From: a virus
Virus record (IMG/VR): IMGVR_UViG_3300037119_007055
Location: 1 to 38,839 of that record
Length of the DNA stretch: 38,839 bases
Reading direction: 5' to 3' (one strand)
The position numbers and the translations under genes were made by a program. Under the pieces are notes generated by a model. The model did no database searches. It was not told the DNA's origin and was given only the letters and a program-made list of their open reading frames with translations. This document shows, one piece after another, positions 20,595 through 27,769 of the stretch (its first letter is position 1; each line of letters begins with the position of its first letter).

Positions 20595-21296
20595 ATGGCC
20601 GTCCCAACAACCGCCAAATTTGGCAAAATGCGTCTTCTGCTCGGGGTATACCCCAATCTTGTCGTCAACCTTGTCACCTGCACGAATACCAACCCGACGC
20701 GCTTCACCGTGTCGGCGGGTGACATAGCCAAGTTCAAGAACGGCAAACAGGTCACGATCGCGGGCATCATCGCGGCGGGCATGACCGTCGCCAACGGCAC
20801 CTGGACAATTACCAACGTCAACAACCCGACTAACAACGTCACGTTGGTCGGCTGCAACACGGCGGCGGCGGGTGCTGCTTCCGGCGCGGTTGGCACTGCG
20901 ACAGTCAAGGACGAGGCTGGCGTAGTCACCTACACGACGCCGTGTGGCTTGACCTCCAAGAACTGCACGATCAGCAAGAACCTCGCCGAGGTGTCCATAC
21001 CGGACTGCACCGACGAGGACGCGCCGATCTGGCTTGGCCGTGACGTTCAAAGTCTATCCTGCACGATCTCGGGCGACGGCGTTGCCGCGGCGGAATCGGT
21101 TCCGGCATGGGATGTCGCGGCGCTGTCCACGGACAGTGTGCCGATGAAAGTCGAGATCGAGTTCCCGGTTGGAATGAAGACAATCACCGGGCGTTTCCAT
21201 GTCGATTCAGAGGCATTCGCCGCCGACGCGGGAGGGCGTGTGACGCTTGCGATCAACGCCCAGAGTGACGGTACCTGCACCGCTGTTTGGGCATAA
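20595..21296 (+). CDS. Tail tube protein, paralogue 2
   Basis: 233 residues, nearly a copy of paralogue 1: VPTTAKFGKMRLLLGVYPNL, QVTIAGIIAAGMTVANGTWT, then CGLTSKNCTISKNLAEVSIP and the same DCTDEDAPIWLGRDVQSLSC and TISGDGVAAAESVPAWD blocks. The upstream leader is also duplicated (CCATCGAGGAGAAAGTC, against CCATCGAAGGAGAAAGTC before paralogue 1). The most conserved part is residues about 110-190. Differences concentrate in the insert and near the ends. The two may assemble into one tube or form alternative tubes. Confidence 0.85.
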   Translation: MAVPTTAKFGKMRLLLGVYPNLVVNLVTCTNTNPTRFTVSAGDIAKFKNGKQVTIAGIIAAGMTVANGTWTITNVNNPTNNVTLVGCNTAAAGAASGAVGTATVKDEAGVVTYTTPCGLTSKNCTISKNLAEVSIPDCTDEDAPIWLGRDVQSLSCTISGDGVAAAESVPAWDVAALSTDSVPMKVEIEFPVGMKTITGRFHVDSEAFAADAGGRVTLAINAQSDGTCTAVWA

Positions 21297-21302
21297 TCCC
21301 TT

Positions 21303-22019
21303 ATGGCGACTCCCGTCACTGCCAAGTTCAGCAAGATGCGGATTTGGCTGGGCGCGTATTCCGATCTGGTTGTTCCAGTGGTCTCGGTGTCGAATACGCT
21401 CCCGGCGATCTGCACAGTCAGTGCGGCGAATATCCCCAAGTTCATCGACGGCAATCAGGTGACCATTCTAGGCATCACTGAGCCTAACGCTATGGACATA
21501 GCCAACGGCACTTGGGTGATCGCTTCAGCTAATGTCCCGCCCAATACCTTCACGCTGACCGGCGTGGATTGTACGGGCGGTGCATACCCGGCAACGATCG
21601 GCATTACCGCGACAGTCAAGAACGTGGCTGGCGGCGTCACCTACATGGCACCGTGCGGCCTCGTCTCAAAAAACTGCACGATCAACAAGAATCTGTCGGA
21701 GCACGCCATTAAGAATTGCCAGAATCCATCCGCGCCAATGTGGCTCGGACGAGAGGTTGAAAGCCTCTCCTGTTCGATTACGGGCGAAGGTGTCGCCGCT
21801 GCGGAATCCGTTCCCTACTGGCACACCGCCACGCTCTCGATCGCCAGCGTGCCGATGAAGGTCGAGGTGGAGTTCGCCATCGGCAGATCAACTATTACGG
21901 GGTTGTTCCACGTCACGTCGCAGGCGTTTGGCGCTGAAACCGGAGAGCGGGTTTCGCTCGGAATCAATGCGCAGTCGGACGGCGACTGCACCGCCGTATG
22001 GAGCACCACAGCCTTATGA
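21303..22019 (+). CDS. Tail tube protein, paralogue 3 (diverged)
   Basis: 238 residues, the same architecture but more diverged: TPVTAKFSKMRIWLGAYSDL, an insert with NGTWVIASANVPPNTFTL, then CGLVSKNCTINKNLSEHAIK and APMWLGREVESLSCSITGEG, ending HVTSQAFGAETGERVSLGIN. Cys and Trp positions of the core are kept, so the fold should be the same. It has its own 6-nt spacing from paralogue 2 without the duplicated leader. It may be a tube-tip or minor tube protein. The stop overlaps the chaperone start as ATGA. Confidence 0.8.
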   Translation: MATPVTAKFSKMRIWLGAYSDLVVPVVSVSNTLPAICTVSAANIPKFIDGNQVTILGITEPNAMDIANGTWVIASANVPPNTFTLTGVDCTGGAYPATIGITATVKNVAGGVTYMAPCGLVSKNCTINKNLSEHAIKNCQNPSAPMWLGREVESLSCSITGEGVAAAESVPYWHTATLSIASVPMKVEVEFAIGRSTITGLFHVTSQAFGAETGERVSLGINAQSDGDCTAVWSTTAL

Positions 22020-22396
22020 GCCGCAGCGCTAAAATCACCGCGCCTTTCGCAGGCGAGGAACATGAATTCCGCATGGCCTTCGGCGATATCATGCGGCTTC
22101 AGGAGAAACTGGATCTTGGACCGTACGAGGTCGCCACACGCCTGCATGCCGGAACGTGGCGGGTTGAGGATGTGCGCGAAGTTATCCGCATCGGTCTGAT
22201 CGGCGGCGGCATGGAGGTGCCGCGAGCAGCGCGAATGGTCAAGGATTTTGTCGAGGCCAATCCGATCCTCGAGAGCCTGGCGCTAGCCCAGGTCATCATG
22301 CAGGCAGGCCTTGTCGGCGCCCCGGATGAACCCGTGGGGGAATCGGCAGCGGCGGGAACACCGAACGAATCGACGATCTCCCAAACGGCAAATTAA
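22016..22396 (+). CDS. Tail assembly chaperone (GTA gp10-like, upstream part)
   Basis: 126 residues. Family pattern: FAGEEHEFRMAFGDIMRLQE at the start, KLDLGPYEVATRLHAGTW, DVREVIRIGLIGGGMEVPRA and LALAQVIMQAGLVGAPDEP, close to the GTA gp10/Phage_TAC_11 type. It lies between tail tube and tape measure genes, where chaperones sit and often undergo a -1 frameshift. ATG 22016 overlaps the previous stop as ATGA. A second open frame continues in -1 (see next entry). Confidence 0.85.
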   Translation: MSRSAKITAPFAGEEHEFRMAFGDIMRLQEKLDLGPYEVATRLHAGTWRVEDVREVIRIGLIGGGMEVPRAARMVKDFVEANPILESLALAQVIMQAGLVGAPDEPVGESAAAGTPNESTISQTAN

Positions 22397-22629
22397 GAGC
22401 CGCCGTTTTCTACGGCGGCGGTGCCGTTCTGGGGTTCTCGCCGCAGCAAATGGACGAGATGAGCATCTGGCAAGCCCAGACCGTGTTTGCGGGCTGGAAC
22501 AAGGCGCACAACCCAGACGCCGAGAAGCCGGGTAACAAGCTGAGTGAGAAAGAAAAAGACGAAATTTGGGAATGGATGCAGGAAAAGGAAATAGACGACA
22601 ACACCGTGCAAAACGGACGCATTCAATGA
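22330..22629 (+). CDS. Tail assembly chaperone, -1 frame extension (frameshift candidate)
   Basis: The -1 frame opens after TGA 22327-22329 and runs to TGA 22627-22629. It encodes LPNGKLRAAVFYGGGAVLGF, SPQQMDEMSIWQAQTVFAGW and a charged tail EKEKDEIWEWMQEKEID. The G-F-S-P-x-x-M-x-x-M-x-x-W-Q pattern resembles the second part of phage tail assembly chaperones. The first ATG (22450) is well inside the conserved stretch and has no good ribosome-binding site, so a -1 frameshift fusion is favoured. The run G-GGG-GAA (22336-22342) permits P-site slippage but is not a canonical heptamer. Independent translation from 22450 (59 aa) is the alternative. Confidence 0.6.
   Translation, partial: TRGGIGSGGNTERIDDLPNGKLRAAVFYGGGAVLGFSPQQMDEMSIWQAQTVFAGWNKAHNPDAEKPGNKLSEKEKDEIWEWMQEKEIDDNTVQNGRIQ
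22399..22419 (+). promoter_or_regulatory. Hairpin just after chaperone stop
   Basis: GCCGCCGT (22399-22406) and ACGGCGGC (22412-22419) form a perfect 8-bp stem with a 5-nt loop, starting 2 nt after the TAA of the chaperone. It could slow ribosomes at the end of the 0 frame and so assist frameshifting, although spacing to a clear slippery site is not canonical. Confidence 0.5.
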
Positions 22630-22702
22630 GGTTATCGGTCAACCCGGCGGTAACGCTCTTTTTAGGTCTCGCGCCGGGGCCAGGACCAAGAGGACCGATT
22701 AG

Positions 22703-25700
22703 GTGGCAACCGACTCTGAAAAACTAATTTTAAGCATCTCGGCTGACGTCACCGCCGTCAAGCGTGCGCTCGCCAAGATGTCGACCGACACCACGACTAC
22801 CACCGATGGCATGGTTCGTGATTTCAAGAAGGTCGATCTGGCAGTCAAGTACTTCGCCGCCAACACGAACAAGGTCGGCGCGGCTATGCGGGACACGACT
22901 CGGCAGACGCAGGCCGCGACCGTCAATCTCACTGCCCAGATGAACGACATTGCCCAGCAATTCCAGGCGGGCACGTCGATGTATACCATCATGGCCCAAC
23001 AGGGCAGTCAGGTGACGCAGGCGTTGCAGGCCGCCGGCGGCGGCATGCTTGGGTTTGCCAAGACGATCGGCGGCGCTCTCATGGGCATGCTGTCGCCGAT
23101 GAACCTTGTGTCGATGGGCCTGATCGCGGTTACCGGCGTTGCCGTCTCATACTTCAAGGAGTGGATGGAAGGCGGCGAACTATCTGAAAAGGAGATGAAG
23201 AAGCAGGTCGATACGCTCTACCAGATAGCTGACGCTTATGGCGACCTGTTGCCCGCCGTCAAGAAATTCGCCGAGGCACGAAGAGAGGCGGATGCGGCTG
23301 CGGATAGAAAGCAATCGACCGAACTGGCGATCGCCGAGGATTACAAGAAGCTTCAGCCTATTATCGATAAGCTTACTGCGTCGGTTAACGATTTCAACGC
23401 CGAGGTCGCACGCGGCAGCACGTCTCCTCAAGCCAAAGCTGGTATCGAGTCGTACATCCAAAATGTGAATGAACTGGTCACGGCGTTTCAAACGCACACC
23501 TTGACCGTTGAGGATGTGCAGCAAGTCTACGATTCACTGAACGACTCGTACCTGTCGAATACCGATGCTGCCGCCGGTCTGCGTACACAGTTGAACGAAC
23601 TGATGCTCGTTGCGCGAGCGCAGGCCGAAGCCGATGCAAAGGCGCGCGAAGAGGCATCAGAGATTAATATTGAACGGAAGAAGGCGGCGGAGGACTACAA
23701 GAAGGCTATGAAGGAGATGCAGGGCATCTCCAAAAGTACTGCGACCGAAGTCGAGCATATTTGGCAAGTCTTCATCGAGATGATCAACAAGGCGCGGACC
23801 GAGGCCGAGAAGCTGCGGGCCGAGATTGAGCGCGACTATGCACTGGGCCGGCTAAACACCGAGTCGTTGGGCAATTTGGCTAGGGCGCAAGTCAGCAACG
23901 ACATGGACGAGTACACAAGGCTCGTCATGGGCGCTGAATCAGGTGGAGATGCTAACGCTCAGAATGCCGTTTCGACAGCGAGTGGCCAGTTCCAGTTTCT
24001 GGATAGCACGTTCAAAAAATACATCCCGTATTTGCAATCGCTGCCTGAGTTCGCCGGGCTTACGGCGCAACAAATCATGGCGCAGAAAAACAACATCGCG
24101 GTCCAGAAGGCTGCGTTCGAGAAATTCACGCAGGACAATGTCGAGTATCTCGACAAGCACAACATAGAGGTCAACAACGCTACCAAATATATGGCGCATG
24201 TTCTTGGCGCTTCGGGCGCGCGGCAGTTGATGACTGCGGCCCCCGGTACGTCTGTCTCAAGCATCTTCGGCGCCAAGGCGGCGGGGGATAATCCCAGCCT
24301 GCTTGGCGACCGCACGGTCGAGCAATCGATCGCGGCGTTCTACAAGAAGATGCGGACCGAGGAAGCGACGATTACGACGAAGGCTTCGCAACAGCGTGTC
24401 GATGACGCGCGCCAAGATGCCGAAATCCAAGGCAAGATCACCGACGCCTATGACGAGCAAGCCGCCGCCGAAGCGCAAAAGCTGAAGTACGCCGAACTGC
24501 GCCGCAACCTCGAACGCGACATGGAGGAAAAGGGCAGGGTGCCCACGGCGGAGCAGTACAAAGAGATCGAGGCGATCGCCAAGAAGCACGGCGAGACGGT
24601 TGGCCGCGAGGAAGGTACGAAAGCCGCCGAGAAAGAAGCCGAGGCGAAGAAAAAGGCGGATGAACAATCCGCGAAAACGTTCGAAGGCGCGATGCGGCGG
24701 TGGAAGGAAGAGACCGATTCGATCAACGCGCAAGAAGAGGCCATCGGCAATCTCGGCAAGAACATAGACGAGACGACGCGGAAGCGCGAGACAGCGCAGG
24801 CGGAACAGGCGATCCTTGCCGCAGCGGCGCGCGACGGGACAGCCGCCACCAAGGAAGAGGCCGCAGCGGCGAAAGAAGTCGCGGCGGCTTATGGTCTGGC
24901 GCAGGGAAAGAAGGAAGGTTTCAGGCTAGCGACCAAAGGGGCGGAGACCAGCGAATCGACGTTCGAAAGCGCGATACGGAAATGGAAGGAAGAGACCGAT
25001 TCGATCAACGCGCAGGAACAGGCGATCGGTAATCTCGGCGATGCCATAGACGAGGTGACACGCAAGCGAGAGGAAGCGCAGGCACTGACGGCGATCCTCG
25101 CAGCCGCTGCCCGCGACGGGACGGCGGCTACCGAGGAAGAGGCCGCAGCGGCGCGCGAGGTGGCAGCGGCTTATGGTCTGGCGCAAGGAGCCAAGGAAGG
25201 CTTCAAGGACAAGACCAAGGAGATGTCCACCGAACAGAAGGAATTTTTCACCTTCGTTGCGGATACCGCCAAGACGGCGCTTGGCGGGTTCATCAACGAT
25301 CTGCGGGAAGGCGTCGATGCGGGCGAGGCGTTCTCGAATATGCTCGATCGAATTGTTGATTCCTTGATCAACATGGCGATCGAAACGCTGTTCAGCAAAG
25401 AGATACTAGGCACGCTGCTTGGTGGTCTTGGCGGTATCGGCGGTGGTATTGCCGCGCCTGGAGCGGCAGCGGGCGGCACGGTCGGCATGGCTAGCCACGG
25501 CGACGGCAGATCATTCGCCCCATCGACATGGGCCGGTGCGCGGCGCTACGCGAAGGGTGGCATGGCGGGCCTGCGGCCAGGTGAAGTGCCGATCATCGCG
25601 CATAAGGGCGAGGTGATCATTCCGCGAGATATCGTGGATCGCAATCGCGGCAAAGTGGTCAACATGCTCGAGGAACTGTACCTGCGCAAGGGGTGGTCCG

Positions 25701-25975
25701 ACGCACCGAAATTTGCGACCGGCGGCGTGGTAATGTCTTCACCGGGAGTGAATATGCCGACGCCTGCCGCAGGCAGCAACGCGGTTGTCGGCAGCACGAT
25801 CGACAACAGTGTGCATCAGCAGAACAGCATGACGATCGACATGGCGCAGACCGGAGCGGTGGCGGCGAGCAACGAAGACGCCAAGATTTTCGCGCTTAGA
25901 ATCCAGAAGCTTGTGCAACTCGAAATGGTTCGCGAGAGCCGACCAGGCGGTCTGCTCCGCACTGGGAGGACATGA
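22703..25975 (+). CDS. Tape measure protein with lysozyme/transglycosylase-like insert
   Basis: 1,090 residues. The GTG start follows AAGAGGA. The N-terminus is coiled coil. Residues 112-150 form a hydrophobic, membrane-inserting region (GGALMGMLSPMNLVSMGLIA, then a V-rich segment). Residues about 405-545 resemble a lytic transglycosylase fold: MGAESGGDANAQNAVSTASG with a candidate catalytic Glu, then QFQFLDSTF. Residues about 660-845 are a 94-residue tandem duplication (see repeat). The C-terminus (GGVVMSSPG, then a final helix FALRIQKLVQLEMVRES) is typical of lambda-type tape measures. The protein sets tail length and may aid DNA entry by local wall cleavage; the muralytic call is tentative. 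Confidence 0.92.
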   Translation: MATDSEKLILSISADVTAVKRALAKMSTDTTTTTDGMVRDFKKVDLAVKYFAANTNKVGAAMRDTTRQTQAATVNLTAQMNDIAQQFQAGTSMYTIMAQQGSQVTQALQAAGGGMLGFAKTIGGALMGMLSPMNLVSMGLIAVTGVAVSYFKEWMEGGELSEKEMKKQVDTLYQIADAYGDLLPAVKKFAEARREADAAADRKQSTELAIAEDYKKLQPIIDKLTASVNDFNAEVARGSTSPQAKAGIESYIQNVNELVTAFQTHTLTVEDVQQVYDSLNDSYLSNTDAAAGLRTQLNELMLVARAQAEADAKAREEASEINIERKKAAEDYKKAMKEMQGISKSTATEVEHIWQVFIEMINKARTEAEKLRAEIERDYALGRLNTESLGNLARAQVSNDMDEYTRLVMGAESGGDANAQNAVSTASGQFQFLDSTFKKYIPYLQSLPEFAGLTAQQIMAQKNNIAVQKAAFEKFTQDNVEYLDKHNIEVNNATKYMAHVLGASGARQLMTAAPGTSVSSIFGAKAAGDNPSLLGDRTVEQSIAAFYKKMRTEEATITTKASQQRVDDARQDAEIQGKITDAYDEQAAAEAQKLKYAELRRNLERDMEEKGRVPTAEQYKEIEAIAKKHGETVGREEGTKAAEKEAEAKKKADEQSAKTFEGAMRRWKEETDSINAQEEAIGNLGKNIDETTRKRETAQAEQAILAAAARDGTAATKEEAAAAKEVAAAYGLAQGKKEGFRLATKGAETSESTFESAIRKWKEETDSINAQEQAIGNLGDAIDEVTRKREEAQALTAILAAAARDGTAATEEEAAAAREVAAAYGLAQGAKEGFKDKTKEMSTEQKEFFTFVADTAKTALGGFINDLREGVDAGEAFSNMLDRIVDSLINMAIETLFSKEILGTLLGGLGGIGGGIAAPGAAAGGTVGMASHGDGRSFAPSTWAGARRYAKGGMAGLRPGEVPIIAHKGEVIIPRDIVDRNRGKVVNMLEELYLRKGWSDAPKFATGGVVMSSPGVNMPTPAAGSNAVVGSTIDNSVHQQNSMTIDMAQTGAVAASNEDAKIFALRIQKLVQLEMVRESRPGGLLRTGRT
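24677..25240 (+). repeat. Tandem 282-bp duplication in tape measure gene
   Basis: Two copies (24677-24958 and 24959-25240) of 282 bp, 94 codons, in frame. Both begin ACGTTCGAA and contain TGGAAGGAAGAGACCGATTC. The encoded segments share RWKEETDSINAQEEAIGNLG and AAAARDGTAAT motifs. Because tape-measure length sets tail length, loss or gain of one copy would change the tail by an expected step. Confidence 0.85.
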
Positions 25976-26364
25976 TGTTCGACGGCACCGTAGTATGCGC
26001 GGTTCCCGATACGCCGATTACGCGGGACGAAGAATGGCGGATCGATGTCGCGCAATTTGGCGATGGCTATGCCCAACGAATTCTCGATGGCATCAATGCG
26101 CTGAATGTAAAATTCAATGTGACTTTTGAGGAGCGGCCAGCGGACGTCATCCAGTCGATGCTCGCCTATCTCCAGAACCAAAGAGGCAATAGTTTCCAGT
26201 TCAAGGAACCGGCAACCGGCGTCCTATACGATGTCTGGTGCGATAAGTGGTCGGTCAATTGGACGATCCGCCGCTGGGACCATGCCAACCCGCTTCTCCC
26301 TCAAGCGTACTACTACGGCACGCTGTCGGCGGAGTTCGTCCGTTCCTATGGAGTGACCGGATGA
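25972..26364 (+). CDS. Minor tail protein (lambda gpM-like)
   Basis: 130 residues. Pattern of the lambda M/Phage_min_tail family: TRDEEWRIDVAQFGDGYAQR near the start (F-G-D-G-Y-x-Q-R is the hallmark), LNVKFNVTFEERPADVIQSM, FQFKEPATGVLYDVWCDKWS, and a C-terminal strand YYGTLSAEFVRSYG. It forms part of the tail-tip ring. ATG-ATG start overlaps the tape-measure stop after GGGAGGA; ATGA overlap with the next gene. Confidence 0.9.
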   Translation: MMFDGTVVCAVPDTPITRDEEWRIDVAQFGDGYAQRILDGINALNVKFNVTFEERPADVIQSMLAYLQNQRGNSFQFKEPATGVLYDVWCDKWSVNWTIRRWDHANPLLPQAYYYGTLSAEFVRSYGVTG

Positions 26365-27065
26365 GCGTCAAATCCGATATTTCGCAACTGGCACCGATGT
26401 CGCTGGTGGAGATGTTCATCTACGACGATCGCGCGATCGGCGGGGGTAACGTTTTGCGCTGGCATTCCGGCACCAAGCCGGTCGGCAATATGCCGATCGT
26501 CTGGCAGCGCGCCACCTATGAACCGTTCCCAATCGAGGCGTCGGGATTTGAAGCCAATGCCGCTGGCAAGCTGCCGCGCCCGACGTTGAAGGCGTCAAAC
26601 ATCGGCGGCACGCTCGGGGCTTATGTCCGGGATCTTCAGGACGCGCTCGGTGCCAAGATCATCCGCAAACGGACGCTCGGCAAATATCTGGATGCGGTGA
26701 ATTTTCCGGGCGGCAATCCGTATGCTGATCCGAATACCTATTTCCCCGACGAAATTTATTACATCGCCCGCAAGGCGACGGAGAACGCGATCTTCATCGA
26801 AATGGAGTTGGCGGTTCCGTTCGATGTCGAGGGGGTGAAGTTACCGAGGTATCAGGTTCTGGCGAGCACCTGCCAGTGGGTCTACCGCAGCGCCGCCTGT
26901 TCCTATGTCGGCGGGCCGGTGCAGGACATTGACGGCAATCCGACCGGCGATTGGGCCAAGGACGAATGCCGCAAAACCTTGGCCGCGTGCCGCGCCCGCT
27001 TCGGCGCGACCGGCACCTTGCGGACATCGGCTTTCCCCGCCTCGCTGATCGCGCGGTATACATGA
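26361..27065 (+). CDS. Minor tail protein (lambda gpL-like) with four cluster Cys
   Basis: 234 residues. The N-terminal beta domain (DISQLAPMSLVEMFIYDDRA, GGTLGAYVRDLQDALGAKI) leads to a C-terminal domain with Cys171, Cys180, Cys203 and Cys210. As I recall, the iron-sulphur cysteines of lambda gpL have the same 9-23-7 spacing, so the protein probably carries a [4Fe-4S] cluster in the tail tip. Start at ATG 26361 is fixed by the ATGA overlap with the gpM gene; longer in-frame sequence from 26247 is rejected. It is followed by gpK- and gpI-type genes. Confidence 0.9.
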   Translation: MSVKSDISQLAPMSLVEMFIYDDRAIGGGNVLRWHSGTKPVGNMPIVWQRATYEPFPIEASGFEANAAGKLPRPTLKASNIGGTLGAYVRDLQDALGAKIIRKRTLGKYLDAVNFPGGNPYADPNTYFPDEIYYIARKATENAIFIEMELAVPFDVEGVKLPRYQVLASTCQWVYRSAACSYVGGPVQDIDGNPTGDWAKDECRKTLAACRARFGATGTLRTSAFPASLIARYT

Positions 27066-27769
27066 CGCCTGATGCCGCAACGATCACGGCAGCGCTCGAG
27101 CACGCCGCCGCCTGCCAGCCTATGGAAAGCTGCGGCGTAATCGTCGCGGACGGCGCGTTCCTGCCGGTTCCTAATCTGGCGAACGAGCACGGCCACTTCA
27201 TCATGGACCGCCGTGCCTTCTGCCATATCAACATCAGCCGCAAGGTCACGGCGATCGTCCATAGCCACGTCGCCTACCCGGCGGTGGCGGGCGAGACCGA
27301 TCGCGTCATGTGTGAAAAAAGCGGTCTGCCCTGGATCATCGTTTCATGGCCGGACGGGCATTGGTGTTCGATCGAACCGGAGGGTTTTGAGGCGCCGCTT
27401 GTCGGGCGGGAATGGGCGTGGGGGTCTAACGATTGCTTCGGTCTGATGCGTGACGCGCTGAAGGCTTTCACGGGGATTGTGGTGCCGGATTACGATCGCG
27501 ACTGGATGTTCTGGCGCGACGGCGGCAACGACATTGTCGAGAAGTTCGCGTCCACCGGCTATGTGGCAATGCCTAAAGGCACCAAGCCACGGCAGTGTGA
27601 CGTGTTCGCGATGGCGTTCAGAGGCGACGTCGTTAACCATCTGGCGATGTTCCTCGAGCCGGATAAGATCCTGCACCAGCTTTACCGCCAATTGTCGGTG
27701 CGCGAACTCTACGGCGGCGTGTGGCTGGAACGGACGCGGCTGCATCTGCGCCATGAGAGGCTGCTCTGA
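27062..27769 (+). CDS. Tail tip peptidase (lambda gpK-like; JAMM + NlpC/P60)
   Basis: 235 residues. The N-terminal half is MPN/JAMM-like: Glu22 (ESCGVIVAD), His67-Ser-His69 (VHSHVAYP) and Asp80 (GETDR). The usual Ser between the His pair and the Asp is Gly77, so metal-dependent activity is questionable. The C-terminal half is NlpC/P60-like: Cys125 in the NDCFGLM motif and His193 (VNHLAMFL), a cysteine peptidase or amidase that probably cleaves peptidoglycan stem peptides during entry. This two-domain order is that of lambda gpK. ATGA overlap fixes the start. Confidence 0.9.
   Translation: MTPDAATITAALEHAAACQPMESCGVIVADGAFLPVPNLANEHGHFIMDRRAFCHINISRKVTAIVHSHVAYPAVAGETDRVMCEKSGLPWIIVSWPDGHWCSIEPEGFEAPLVGREWAWGSNDCFGLMRDALKAFTGIVVPDYDRDWMFWRDGGNDIVEKFASTGYVAMPKGTKPRQCDVFAMAFRGDVVNHLAMFLEPDKILHQLYRQLSVRELYGGVWLERTRLHLRHERLL

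Noticed and set aside
19326-21050. 574-codon open frame on the minus strand
   Set aside because: It lies opposite the tail completion, tail terminator and tail-tube genes and has an Arg/Asp-rich shadow composition.
22336-22396. Canonical X-XXY-YYZ slippery heptamer in the chaperone
   Set aside because: None of the heptamers in the usable window fits the full pattern in the correct phase; only the weaker G-GGG-GAA was kept as a candidate.
22643-22678. 7-bp inverted repeat before the tape measure gene
   Set aside because: Stem is short with a 22-nt loop and no T-run in the right place; not convincing as a terminator.
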